From Maricaulis sp048270265 (GTDB lineage Bacteria > Pseudomonadota > Alphaproteobacteria > Caulobacterales > Maricaulaceae), in assembly GCF_048270265.1 (NCBI RefSeq), contig NZ_JBLWTD010000015.1, positions 1 through 64,000 on the forward strand: a DNA stretch of 64,000 bases, read 5' to 3'. The number at the start of each line of letters is the position of its first letter. Positions within the stretch are counted from its first letter, which is position 1. Of the stretch, positions 1 through 8,113 are shown piece after piece. The translations under genes were made by a program, and so were the position numbers. Below the pieces are notes generated by a model that did no database searches, was not told the origin of the DNA, and was given only the letters and a program-made list of their open reading frames with translations.

Positions 1-54
1 CCGCTTTCAAAAGCCCCCACCCACACCCCACCTTAAACCCCATGCCGAGAGTCC

Positions 55-135
55 GCCTCAGGGGACAGGCGCGGTCAAGGGCGCCGCAGGCGCCGCTTCG
101 CGGTTTCACCCTTGACCGCACCTGTCCACTGAGGC
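55..135. repeat. Large imperfect palindrome
   Basis: Positions 55-81 and 109-135 are inverted copies of each other, 27 bases with only two mismatches, around a 27-base GC-rich centre (82-108). The element lies upstream of the lipoprotein gene at 189. An open frame runs through it, but its translation is Arg/Pro-rich and looks non-coding, so I keep it out of the gene. It is probably a dispersed intergenic palindrome or a long hairpin in the leader. Confidence 0.75.
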
Positions 136-188
136 CTTTTGGCTGGCAAGGGGTTTACGGGATGGCCTCGCCCGGGCGGAGGCTCAGG

Positions 189-671
189 ATGAAGCAAAAG
201 AAATTCAGATTGTATGGCCTGGTCTGCCTGGTTTCAGCGCTGCTCCTCGCAGCCTGTAACCCGCTTCGGATCAATGAAAGCGTGCTGGTCTGCCTGCCGG
301 CGGGCACGGGACCTGCGGACATGCGGGGCTTTATGCTCGACCTGTCGCTGCGCCATGGATTCGAGTTTGAGGAGAATGGCGACCAGGTCGCGCGCGATTT
401 GAGGGCGACGGGTGGGGGCGCCGCCAGAATACTGCCTGACGATCCCCTCCATGCCGGGCTCTATCAGCGCCGGCAGGTCGTTATGAAGGCGACAAATCTC
501 GGGCTCGACGATCATGAGATACTGGTGTCCTTTGCGCGTCGAGACACGCAAGCGGAGCTGGAGCGCTTCAAGGACGATGTCATTGCCGAGCTGAGTGAGC
601 GCTGGGACACAAGGGTGTTCGACGGCTCGCCGGGGATCATCAAGGGGACATGCTCGTCGTCATCTGGCTGA
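189..671 (+). CDS. Hypothetical lipoprotein, 160 aa
   Basis: Small predicted outer-envelope lipoprotein of unknown function. The ATG at 189 starts a basic stretch (MKQKK), a hydrophobic core and a lipobox LLAAC near residues 19-23, so signal peptidase II should cleave before the Cys. The mature part is about 135 residues, mixed in charge, with no domain I recognise, and ends in a Ser-rich tail. The frame stays open back to 42, but that extension crosses a 27-bp palindrome and lacks coding character; the lipoprotein signal fixes the start. No operon partner: the next 650 bases are repeats. Confidence 0.7.
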   Translation: MKQKKFRLYGLVCLVSALLLAACNPLRINESVLVCLPAGTGPADMRGFMLDLSLRHGFEFEENGDQVARDLRATGGGAARILPDDPLHAGLYQRRQVVMKATNLGLDDHEILVSFARRDTQAELERFKDDVIAELSERWDTRVFDGSPGIIKGTCSSSSG

Positions 672-728
672 CTCAACGCCAATCTCATCGTCATCCCAGC
701 GCAGGCCGGGACGCAGGATCACGCACCC

Positions 729-790
729 ACGCCCTCCTTCTCCGCGAGGAGAAGGTGCCCCGGATTTGATCCGGGGCGGATGAGGCGGGC
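729..790 (+). repeat. REP-like double-hairpin element, copy A
   Basis: Two hairpins in tandem: an 8-bp stem (736-743 with 748-755, loop gcga) followed by a 7-bp stem (758-764 with 770-776, loop tttga), then a cggatgagg-type tail. The same layout appears in opposite orientation at 815-870. This is the usual form of intergenic REP-like elements in GC-rich proteobacteria. Confidence 0.7.
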
Positions 791-814
791 CATGTTTCCG
801 TCTGCAAGCGGGGC

Positions 815-870
815 GCGGCCACCCTCACCCGCCCCTGCGGGGCACCCTCTCCCCAGGGAGAGGGCAGGGC
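815..870 (-). repeat. REP-like double-hairpin element, copy B (inverted)
   Basis: Reverse-strand counterpart of the element at 729-790. It has an 8-bp stem at 845-852 with 857-864 and a short GC stem at 832-844. On the minus strand the order of hairpins and the tgcccc linker match copy A. The pair faces inward, as in BIME-like arrangements. Confidence 0.65.
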
Positions 871-1319
871 GTCGGCGCCCTTATCCCCGCCCCACACCGC
901 CCGCAAACCCCCGCCCCCAAAGCCCAACCCGGAAAATCCGCCCCGACTTGTCCCCGGCCCCTCGACCCGCGCGCATAATCGTCAACGGTTCCCGGGGTGG
1001 GAGGCGCAGGCCACGTCACTGATGCCCGGGAGCGAGCGGAGCCTGTCCGGGCGATCGATGTGACGATCGAAAGCGCTGGCAGGGCGTCCTCTCTTCACGT
1101 CCGAGGGCACTAAACGACCGACCCGAGTACGTGTGAGGATTGGAAACGGGGTGGAGACAGCCCGGGAAAACTCCGCGAGCGGGATGTCACGATGTCACGC
1201 GCTATTCCATTACCGGTTACCGGCATCGCCGGCATCCCGCTTGCCTCCCATCACTTCGGCGAACGCCGCGCGAAGCGCGCACCCGTGTGCGGGCGCGGCC
1301 ACGAGACAAGGGATCCCCC
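871..1319. other. Gene-free repeat-like stretch
   Basis: About 450 bases between the REP-like pair and the gene at 1320. Open frames here are Pro/Arg-rich on both strands and overlap repeat-like phrases (for example around 1020-1060, where gcccggga recurs in inverted form). I see no convincing gene, RNA or terminator. Confidence 0.5.
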
Positions 1320-1709
1320 ATGACACGACACAATCCTGCACCGGCAGCCAAAACCGCCGCGGCCGAAGCGCCGGCCTCTGATCCGCTGGTTGCCCTGTAT
1401 GAACACGAGGCGCTGAGACTGATGCTGCGCTGCCTCTACCGGCAATTCTACAATGAGGAGAATGCCGCGGCCGTCCGCACCGCCGCCACCCTGCTCAAAT
1501 GCCTGCCGGCAGCACGCCGCGGCTGTGACTGGATCGACGCGCTGGACGCGATCGAGCGGGACTTCTCCGACGAACATCACGAGGACTATGAGCAGATCGA
1601 GCGTGAGTTTGCCTGGATGACGCCGGAGGAGAAGGACGCGGAAATCCTGGAGGCCTCTGGTGTCGGGCCGGAGGCTGCGGAGGAGGTTGCGGAGGAGGCG
1701 GAGGCGTGA
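1320..1709 (+). CDS. Hypothetical cytoplasmic protein, 129 aa
   Basis: Acidic protein of unknown function with no signal peptide or membrane segment. The N-terminal 20 residues are Ala/Pro-rich and probably disordered. Residues about 23-105 look helical, with regularly spaced Leu/Ala and a central DxIERDF segment. The C-terminal tail is strongly Glu/Ala-rich. I chose the ATG at 1320 because the upstream in-frame part to 1140 is Arg/Pro-rich and resembles the repeat-laden intergenic DNA. It stands alone between repeat regions, so context says nothing about its job. Confidence 0.5.
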   Translation: MTRHNPAPAAKTAAAEAPASDPLVALYEHEALRLMLRCLYRQFYNEENAAAVRTAATLLKCLPAARRGCDWIDALDAIERDFSDEHHEDYEQIEREFAWMTPEEKDAEILEASGVGPEAAEEVAEEAEA

Positions 1710-1835
1710 GGCCTCGCCGCCGTCCTTCTCCCCGGGGAGCGGGCGGGCGTGTCGTCCGCGCCTCATCCCGCCCACACGCCCCGTTAATCCCGCCCGTGCT
1801 TGGCTGGCGCTTGAGCAAAACCTCGGGGAGGTCCC

Positions 1836-2276
1836 ATGCGCATTTCCATCTACACCGGCTGTTTCAGGGCGCTTGCGGGCTGTGCGGTGGTCTTGATGCC
1901 ATTTGCAGTGCCGGCCGCCGCGGCCCAGTCATCGGCCTCGCCGTCGGGGCAGGTGTATCAGACGCGCTTCGGGGCCGAGACGTCGTCGAGGCTGGCGATC
2001 GAGTTTGGCAGTGGCGAGGGCGAGGGCGGGGGCACGGTGAGCATTACCCAGCTCGACACCATGCCCTACCCGCCGCCGGCCGGCCTGGAATTCGGCATGC
2101 TGGGGCAATGGAGCCAGGCGGCGGACGGTTCGGTGACGGTCAGCGGCTCGCTCTATTTCCTGCCCGATGGCGGTCCGGCGATGTGCGAGAGCTGGGCGGC
2201 GGATTATTCCGGCGAGGAGGAGACCTGCTGGTTCAGCCATAATGGTGTCAGCTATGGCCCGCTCCTGCTGCAATAG
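1836..2276 (+). CDS. Small secreted protein, paralogue of 4485-4913
   Basis: Exported 146-residue protein of unknown function. A classical Sec signal ends in an AAAAQ region near residue 31. The mature part is Gly/Ser-rich with beta-type alternation and holds two Cys in an MCESW...ETCWF arrangement near the C-terminus, likely a disulfide. The gene at 4485 carries the matching ICRSW...GVCWL arrangement after a similar GG-x-VSG stretch, so the two are probably diverged paralogues. The start is set by the signal peptide; aggtccc lies just upstream. It is monocistronic as far as I can see. Confidence 0.65.
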   Translation: MRISIYTGCFRALAGCAVVLMPFAVPAAAAQSSASPSGQVYQTRFGAETSSRLAIEFGSGEGEGGGTVSITQLDTMPYPPPAGLEFGMLGQWSQAADGSVTVSGSLYFLPDGGPAMCESWAADYSGEEETCWFSHNGVSYGPLLLQ

Positions 2277-2693
2277 GTGCCCGCCGGCGGCAAACGCCTG
2301 AAATTGCAATAAATTCAGCGCGCCTTCGGATCAGGTCCGGGCGGGGCCATCGCCCTGCCGGCGCAGGGCGAAACCGGCTTCGCTGCGCCGGCGGGGGAGA
2401 GCCGGCGGAGGCGGCCGAGGATTTCGGTATCATCCTGACTGGCGGCGGCGCCGGCGCGGCCTCAACCGAGTATCAATTCAACGAAGATGATGTGAACCAG
2501 AAGTAGCGGCAGCAGGCCTTGACGGGCGGGTTCGAACCCGGATCCGGCCCCGAAAACAAGCGCTTCAAAGAATTGATTTTCGCGATGCCGGGCGCGATTA
2601 ACACTTCGTTTTCCATATTTTTGCGATAGTCCCCGAGCCCGGATAGCGGGTGGCAGATCCGGTTGGCAGAAGCCACCCAGTCTCGAGGGCAGA
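2277..2693. other. Gene-free 417-base stretch before flagellin
   Basis: GC-rich palindromic sequence at about 2330-2410, then a short open tail ending at a TAG (2504-2506) that could be a coding remnant, then the flagellin leader. Within the leader, TTAA at 2598 followed after 7 bases by TTTT partly resembles a CtrA site (TTAA-N7-TTAA). No tRNA or terminator is convincing. Confidence 0.4.
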
Positions 2694-3839
2694 ATGCTCA
2701 GCATGAACACCAATGCCGGTGCGTCTTCCGCGCTGCGCTCCCTGAGTTCAGTACACACCGACCTTGCTTCGGTGCGCACCCGTTTGAGCACAGGGCTCAA
2801 GGTTTCCTCTGCAGCGGATGATGGCGGATTATGGGGCATGGCCGCCGGGCTGCGCTCCGATATCGTCGATATGGGCACCGAGCTGGACAGCGTCAGCCGC
2901 ACGGTCTCGACGCTCGAGGTCACGCTCGCCGCGCTCGACGGGATCAGCGATATCGTCATGGAGATGCGCGAGACGGCGCTGGCGTTGAGCGACAACTCGC
3001 TGGACGCCGCCTCATTCGCGGCGCTGGAAGCGGAATACGGGGCCCTGTTCGAACAGACGGTCAAGATGGCCGAGAGCGCCACCTTCAACGGTATCAACCT
3101 GCTCGACGGCTCGACCGTGTCGCTGGAACCTCTGGGCATGGACGCCATCGCCAGCGGCAATCTTGTCTCCCTGCTGCAGACCGGCGTCAGCTCGAGCCCG
3201 GCTGCCGTCGATGTGTTCGGGATTTACACCAATTATTCCAGTACCGTGACCGGAAGCTTCTCCGGCATCGACCATGGCACCTTCTCCGGCGATGTCTGGG
3301 GCAATGTCAGCGGCATTATCGGTGGCGATTTCAACGGCGATATCTACGGAAATTTCGACGGTATCATCGACGGCAATTTCAACGGCACACTCTACGGCAC
3401 CTTCAGCGGTATTCTCGGCGGTGCGGTCAATGGCACCATCCACAATGGCGCTGTGGCGCCGCCCAACCCCTTCAGCTTCGATGCCGAACATGCCGCCTTC
3501 GAGGATGATATCTCCGGCTCCTTTACCGGTATCGACACCCCGTCGCCCGCCGATGCCACGGCCTATAAGGGACGGGTCTCCTCGCTGGGCACACTGCTCG
3601 GCGCGCTCGGAAAAATGTCGGCGCGCATGGGTACGACGCTGCGCTCGGCCGAGATGCAGCACACCTTCATGTCGCGCAAATCGGACGTGTATGAGACCGC
3701 GCGCGGCCAGCTGGTCGATACCGATCTGGCGCGTGACAGCGCCCGGCTGACCGCCTTGCAGACCCGCGAACAGCTCGCCGTCCAGGCGCTCGCCATCGCC
3801 AACGCCGCGCCCACCATGCTGACCCGCCTGTTCACCTGA
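2694..3839 (+). CDS. Flagellin with octapeptide-repeat variable domain
   Basis: Flagellar filament subunit, 381 aa, exported by the flagellar type III system (no Sec signal). Residues 1-140 form the conserved N-terminal D0/D1 helices (TNAGASSALRSL, RLSTGLKVSSAADD, FNGINLLDG). Residues about 290-381 form the C-terminal D1/D0 helices, ending ANAAPTMLTRLFT. Between them, residues 187-250 are eight exact octapeptide repeats of the form G-x-F/V-x-G-x-x-x, with a ninth copy at 275-282, instead of the usual D2/D3 domain. gaggg lies upstream of the ATG at 2694; an ATG at 2703 is also possible. No flagellar genes flank it, as is common for scattered flagellin paralogues. Confidence 0.9.
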   Translation: MLSMNTNAGASSALRSLSSVHTDLASVRTRLSTGLKVSSAADDGGLWGMAAGLRSDIVDMGTELDSVSRTVSTLEVTLAALDGISDIVMEMRETALALSDNSLDAASFAALEAEYGALFEQTVKMAESATFNGINLLDGSTVSLEPLGMDAIASGNLVSLLQTGVSSSPAAVDVFGIYTNYSSTVTGSFSGIDHGTFSGDVWGNVSGIIGGDFNGDIYGNFDGIIDGNFNGTLYGTFSGILGGAVNGTIHNGAVAPPNPFSFDAEHAAFEDDISGSFTGIDTPSPADATAYKGRVSSLGTLLGALGKMSARMGTTLRSAEMQHTFMSRKSDVYETARGQLVDTDLARDSARLTALQTREQLAVQALAIANAAPTMLTRLFT

Positions 3840-3910
3840 GCCTCCGGCCGCGATTGACCGGCCCGGATACGCGTGAAAACGTAGCGGCTTAGCAATTCGG
3901 CGAGCATGTC

Positions 3911-4393
3911 ATGTCCCAGGATCCCGGTGCTCCGGAAACACCAGACCCGGCCCCGGCCGCCAGCGCGGTGGCAAGTGCGCCCTGGTATAATCCCGATGTC
4001 AGCACGCTGGATGGCGCCCGGCGCGCCATCCTGCCCGGCGCGTGGCTGACCGGCGGCTATGCCGCCTTCCTGGCCGTGCATTTCATCTATCAACGCGTGT
4101 TCAATCCGGCCACCCTGGGCGATTATGACCCGGCGGATATCCTGGTCGTGGCGCCGGTCTTCACCGCCCTCCTGATCCTGTTTGCGCTCAAGGCATCGCG
4201 TATTGCCACCGGCCTGATGGTGATGTCTGCCATCGTCACGCTCCGCCATGGCGTTGATGTCCTGTTCGCGGGCGATATCGCGGCGGGACTGCTCCTGACG
4301 GCGACCGGTGCCGCGCTGACCGGCCTGTGCATGATCGGCTTTACCGCCGCCTGGCGCTATCACGACAGCGGCAGTGACCGGGCCGACGCATAA
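3911..4393 (+). CDS. Hypothetical four-helix inner-membrane protein
   Basis: 160-residue membrane protein of unknown function. The first ~38 residues are Pro/Ala-rich and probably disordered and cytoplasmic. Four hydrophobic segments follow at about 42-62, 75-95, 98-118 and 122-145, with a short charged C-terminus (HDSGSDRADA). No conserved catalytic or transport motif is visible. It follows the flagellin by 71 bases on the same strand, but nothing in the protein suggests a flagellar role. The ATG at 3911 is the first in frame after a stop-rich leader. Confidence 0.55.
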   Translation: MSQDPGAPETPDPAPAASAVASAPWYNPDVSTLDGARRAILPGAWLTGGYAAFLAVHFIYQRVFNPATLGDYDPADILVVAPVFTALLILFALKASRIATGLMVMSAIVTLRHGVDVLFAGDIAAGLLLTATGAALTGLCMIGFTAAWRYHDSGSDRADA

Positions 4394-4484
4394 AATGCGG
4401 CATGGCCGCTAAGTGCGATCTTAACGCCCGTCCGCTAGACCCGTCCCGAACCCGAATCGATCCCGGAAAGAAGCGGAAAACCCT

Positions 4485-4913
4485 ATGAAAACCATGCTCC
4501 TGGCCAGCCTGACCCTCGTCCTTGCCGCCCCCGTCGCCCTCGCCGATGACGGCCCCGCCGGCCAGACCTTCACGGCGGTTGCCACACGGGACACCGATTT
4601 CGCCCGCACCGGCCAGACGGCGACGATCCGTTTCGAGGAAGGTGGCAGTGTCACCGTTTCCGGTATTTCCGACGCGATGGGGTCCGACCCGTGGACAAGC
4701 GACTGGCAAGAGCAATCCAACGGCGAGATCTCAAATGGCGTCTCCATCTTCTGGATGGACCCCTGGGGTGGCAGCCCGATCTGCAGAAGCTGGCCGGATT
4801 ATCCGATCGGCGCCGATATCGAATCCGTCGGCGGTGACTGGGAAGCCACCGGCGTCTGCTGGCTTGGCCCGGACGGTGGCGATCTGGCCTGGCGCATCAC
4901 GCGCACGGAATAG
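4485..4913 (+). CDS. Small secreted protein, paralogue of 1836-2276
   Basis: Exported 142-residue protein of unknown function. The signal peptide is clear (MKTMLLASLTLVLAAPVALA, cleavage after ALA). The mature region is beta-rich, and its two Cys sit in SPICRSW and GVCWLGP contexts, matching the Cys contexts of the protein at 1836. A GGSVTVSG stretch in the middle also aligns with that protein. The purine-rich cggaaagaagcgg upstream is a weak ribosome site. It precedes the DUF481 gene by 114 bases on the same strand, so cotranscription is possible but unproven. Confidence 0.65.
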   Translation: MKTMLLASLTLVLAAPVALADDGPAGQTFTAVATRDTDFARTGQTATIRFEEGGSVTVSGISDAMGSDPWTSDWQEQSNGEISNGVSIFWMDPWGGSPICRSWPDYPIGADIESVGGDWEATGVCWLGPDGGDLAWRITRTE

Positions 4914-5027
4914 GCTCCGGGTGGGCCGCCAGGCGGGGCAAGCCACCAAATCTTAAGGATGATTGCCTAGCTCTGGTGCCAGAGCGAGGCGGCCTTCCCG
5001 GGGCCGCAGCCAACCGGGAAGACTGCC

Positions 5028-6077
5028 ATGCCCACGACTCTTCCGGCCCCGATTGCGGCCGCTTTTCTGAGTGTCATCGCCCTTGGCGCACCGGCCGCCG
5101 CCGACATCCCGCAGGCCTATCAGGCACTGCTCGCCGAGGCGGCCGAACGCCAGGATGACGATGCGCGTTTCCTCGAGACCGCCGACATGGTCGCCGTGCT
5201 GGTCGAGGGCGGACGCGCGGCCGTGCATGCCGACATCCTCGCCCATCTGCCGCACCGCGCCGGCGCCGTCGCCGACTGGCCATTGCCTGACCCTGTCGCA
5301 GCCCCGGCCCCGGCCTCCACGCCGGTGCCACAGCCCGAGCACCGTGATCTTGGCGGTGCCCCGATCGATCTGAGCGAAGCGCCCGAGGGCTCCGGTGGCT
5401 GGCTGGCCGGCTCGATCCGCATGCTGCGCCCGGACAGCTGGGCCGGCCATGTCCGCGCCGGCCTCCAGCTGGAACGCGGCAATTCCGAACTCACCGACTT
5501 CACCTTCGCCATCGAACTCGACCGCGAGCTTGAACATGGCTGGCGCATCGACAGCCAGTTCGAATATTTCCTGTCGGAGAACGCCGCAAACACCACGCGC
5601 GACAACTGGCTGGTCGAGCTCCGCACCACGCGCGAACTCGACAGCGGGATCGGCTATTATGGCGGCGGCTCCTATGAGCGCGACCTGGTGGGCCTTTATG
5701 AACGCTCCGCCTTCGTCACCGCGGGCGGGATCTGGCATGCGCTGGACGGGCCGAAGCTGGACTGGGTGCTGCGCGCCGGTGCCGGCCAGCGTTTCCGTGA
5801 GGACCGCCTCAATGGCGAGACCTATACCGACTGGGTCGCCGAGGCCGGATCGAGCCTGCACTACCAGATTTCCGAAACGGCCCGCTTCGGCTCGGAGACG
5901 ACCGCCTTTCTCGGCGGCGGTTCGCGCATCGATCAGCGCTTCACCCTGACCAATCGCCTGTTCGGCAACTGGGCCGTCCAGACCGGCCTGCGCATCGAGC
6001 ACGAGTTCGACGTGCGCCCCGGCTATGAACCGACGGATGCGCGGCTGGACATCTCCCTGCTCTACGCCTTCGACTGA
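5028..6077 (+). CDS. DUF481-family outer-membrane beta-barrel protein
   Basis: Predicted outer-membrane barrel, 349 aa, of the DUF481 (YdiY-like, salt-induced outer membrane protein) family. A signal peptide ends near residue 25 (APAAADI). Residues about 26-110 form a helical, then Pro-rich periplasmic extension. From about 125 on there are alternating strands typical of the family: GHVRAGLQLERGNSELTDF, YYGGGSYERDL, LDWVLRAGAGQRF and a C-terminal LDISLLYAFD ending in an aromatic plus charged residue. The family's general role is unknown. No operon partner is obvious; the gene ends before a 14-bp palindrome at 6082-6095. Confidence 0.75.
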   Translation: MPTTLPAPIAAAFLSVIALGAPAAADIPQAYQALLAEAAERQDDDARFLETADMVAVLVEGGRAAVHADILAHLPHRAGAVADWPLPDPVAAPAPASTPVPQPEHRDLGGAPIDLSEAPEGSGGWLAGSIRMLRPDSWAGHVRAGLQLERGNSELTDFTFAIELDRELEHGWRIDSQFEYFLSENAANTTRDNWLVELRTTRELDSGIGYYGGGSYERDLVGLYERSAFVTAGGIWHALDGPKLDWVLRAGAGQRFREDRLNGETYTDWVAEAGSSLHYQISETARFGSETTAFLGGGSRIDQRFTLTNRLFGNWAVQTGLRIEHEFDVRPGYEPTDARLDISLLYAFD

Positions 6078-6179
6078 TCCCTACCGCCGGCGGTACGGCG
6101 ATCACGCCGCACTGGCGTCCGCGCGCCATTCACGGCAATCTCGCGACGCCGGCGGGAGCGTCGGCATGAGGGGGCGGGC

Positions 6180-7172
6180 ATGAGCGAAATCGAACGACCG
6201 GGAAAGGCCTGGATCTGGGTGGGCGTGCGGCTTTTGCTCGTCTTTGCCAAACTGGTCCTGCTGGCTGGCCTCTTCTACGCCCTCGGTGGCACCGATGCCG
6301 GCGCGGGCCTTGCCGGCGGATTTACCACCCTGTTCGGCCTGCCCTTCTGCCTGGGTGCCATTATCCAGTTTGCGATCAGTCCCGATGGCAAGGCGAAAGC
6401 GAGCGGGACCGGGGTCATCGTCGGCTTCCTCCTGCTGGCGGTGATGGTGATTGTCGGTGTCTTCTTCCTTGAGGGCCTGATCTGCATGGTCTTCCTGGCG
6501 GTGCCGTGGTGGATCAGTGCCTGGCTGGGCGCACTGGTTGTCAGCGGGCTGCACGCGCGTTTTCGCCAGCGCGCCGTGCTGCATAGCGCGGGCCTGATCG
6601 TCCTGCCCTTTGCCATGCTCTTGCTGGGACCGCTCGCCGCCAATCCGACACATCATTTCGAGGTCCGGCGCTCGGTGGTGATCGCGGCGGCGCCCGATCA
6701 GATCTGGCCGCATCTTCTGGCGCTGGAAAATCTCTCGGACGATGAGGGCGTCTGGACGATTGCCCAGGACGTGTTGCGCATTCCGCGGCCACGCTCGGCG
6801 CTGGTAGTGGGTGAGGGCGTGGGGGCCGTGCGGTTGGCGCGCTGGGGCGAGCATATCGGGTTCGAGGAGCATGTGACGGGCTGGTCGCAGAACGACCATC
6901 TGGCCTGGCGCTTCGTCTTCCCCGACGACTCGGTCGCGCGCTATACCGACGCCCATATCGGGCCAGACAGCGAATTTCTCGGCATCGAGACCGGCAGCTA
7001 TACGCTCACGCCGCTCGCCAATGGCCGTACCCGTCTCACGCTGACCACGCGCTACCGCGCCACCAGCCCGGCCAATCACTATAGTGCCGTGTGGGGCGAG
7101 ATCATCCTGGGCGGGATCCAGCGCAATATCCTCACCGTTATCTCGGATCGCAGTGAAGCGATGGCGGGCTAG
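6180..7172 (+). CDS. Membrane protein with C-terminal SRPBCC-like domain
   Basis: 330-residue protein with an N-terminal membrane part (four or five hydrophobic segments between residues about 12 and 160) fused to a soluble C-terminal domain from about residue 160. The soluble part starts FEVRRSVVIAAAPDQIWPHL and continues with GVGAVRLARWG and SYTLTPLANGRTRLTLTTRY, the pattern of START/SRPBCC (polyketide cyclase-like) ligand-binding folds. The family binds hydrophobic ligands; the ligand here is unknown. The ATG at 6180 follows ggggcgggc, a modest ribosome site. It is a single gene with no partner. Confidence 0.65.
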   Translation: MSEIERPGKAWIWVGVRLLLVFAKLVLLAGLFYALGGTDAGAGLAGGFTTLFGLPFCLGAIIQFAISPDGKAKASGTGVIVGFLLLAVMVIVGVFFLEGLICMVFLAVPWWISAWLGALVVSGLHARFRQRAVLHSAGLIVLPFAMLLLGPLAANPTHHFEVRRSVVIAAAPDQIWPHLLALENLSDDEGVWTIAQDVLRIPRPRSALVVGEGVGAVRLARWGEHIGFEEHVTGWSQNDHLAWRFVFPDDSVARYTDAHIGPDSEFLGIETGSYTLTPLANGRTRLTLTTRYRATSPANHYSAVWGEIILGGIQRNILTVISDRSEAMAG

Positions 7173-7339
7173 GCGGAGGAGTTTTCCGCCCGCGAAATCC
7201 CGCCAGTTTACGCCCGCCTTTCAGCGCCGCACCACGCGCCTCCCGCCTTGCGCACGCGGTGGCAGACGGCCCGCCTGATCCGGCTTGACGCCATGCCCGT
7301 TAAGCGGGAATGATGGGGTGTGGCAGCAGGGAGGTTGTG

Positions 7340-7798
7340 ATGTTGGCTATGGCGATAATGATGATGTTGCAGCTGCGCGAAGTGCCGCTGGCCCCGCCTG
7401 GCTATGCCTGGAACAAACCCGGTGTGGCGCAGGCGGAATTCGAGGCTGATCTTGCGGCATGCGGGGCCGTCTATCGCGAGGCCCTGCCGCCGGCCGCGGT
7501 TCGCGATTACTTCGGTGGCGGCGGTCTGGCCCCCAACAGCCTCAATACCTATTCCGGCACGGAGGTTCATGACGAGCGGGCCGTCGAGGCCTGGGATGAC
7601 TGCTATCTGGAGCGCGGCTATCGCGCCACCGGGCTCTCAAGGCCGGAAGAGCGCCAGATCTATGGCCGCTATATCACCGACGAGCAGCGCCGCGAGCGGC
7701 TCTACGTCATTGCGGTCGCCGGGGACCGGCGCATCAAATCGCTCGGTGATGAAGCGCAGGGTGTTTTCATCAACCCGTCGGAGCTGACCCCGCACTGA
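7340..7798 (+). CDS. Hypothetical protein, 152 aa
   Basis: Unknown protein with a short Met-rich hydrophobic N-terminus (MLAMAIMMMLQL) that may be a weak signal peptide or anchor. The body contains two Cys (DLAACG and DDCYLERGYR), possibly a disulfide if exported, and a charged C-terminus. The Cys-plus-CYLERGYR layout resembles small secreted lipoprotein-like proteins in which a GYR motif follows a conserved Cys, but I cannot name the family. I chose the ATG at 7340 over the one at 7310 because GGGAGG lies 5 bases ahead of it. Confidence 0.55.
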   Translation: MLAMAIMMMLQLREVPLAPPGYAWNKPGVAQAEFEADLAACGAVYREALPPAAVRDYFGGGGLAPNSLNTYSGTEVHDERAVEAWDDCYLERGYRATGLSRPEERQIYGRYITDEQRRERLYVIAVAGDRRIKSLGDEAQGVFINPSELTPH

Positions 7799-7897
7799 GG
7801 TCCGCCGCCATCAGGGACGGGCAGGGCCACAGGCACTGGCGGCAATCGGGGGAGGCCCGGCCGTCCTGCAGCCGGGGCCAGCCCCCTCACATGTTCG

Positions 7898-8017
7898 CTA
7901 TTTCTTGCCCGGCGGCACGATGGTGCCCTTGGTCGATGGGGCGGCGGCGATGGTTTTCTTCTTTTCCGCTTTCGGCTTCTTGGTTTCCTTGTTGGACTTC
8001 ATCTGACCCTTGGCCAT
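7898..8017 (-). CDS. Small Lys-rich protein MAKGQMKSNKETKKPK..., 39 aa
   Basis: A 39-residue highly basic protein. It begins MAKGQMKSNKETKKPKAEKK, continues with an Ala/Thr/Pro-rich middle, ends VPPGKK and stops at TAG. The opening matches a small protein conserved across many proteobacteria (MAKGQxxSNKExKKPK), known only as hypothetical. AAAGGAG sits 6 bases upstream of the ATG at 8017, a strong ribosome site. Its charge suggests nucleic acid binding or disorder; that is inference. It lies between the gene ending at 7798 and the methyltransferase gene upstream on the same strand (stop at 8114), from which it is separated by 96 bases. Confidence 0.8.
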   Translation of the reverse strand: MAKGQMKSNKETKKPKAEKKKTIAAAPSTKGTIVPPGKK

Positions 8018-8113
8018 GTCATGCTCCTTTGAGCGAGGTCCGGCGGACCGCGTGGGTTGATAATACGCTGGCCCGGGGCGGCGCGATAGAGCTGTTATTA
8101 TGCCGGCCGGATT

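Noticed and set aside
42..188. N-terminal extension of the first lipoprotein
   Set aside because: It crosses the 27-bp palindrome and would bury the lipoprotein signal.
2524..2545. tRNA-like gggttcgaaccc
   Set aside because: It is only a short palindrome; no acceptor, D or anticodon arm fits around it and the T-stem pairs fail.
2641..2668. Sigma-54 promoter before flagellin (GG-N10-GC)
   Set aside because: Only the two dinucleotides match; the wider TGGCAC and TTGCA boxes do not, so chance is likely in GC-rich DNA.
4409..4424. CtrA box before 4485
   Set aside because: The spacing between CTAA and TTAA is 8, not 7, and the first half is imperfect.
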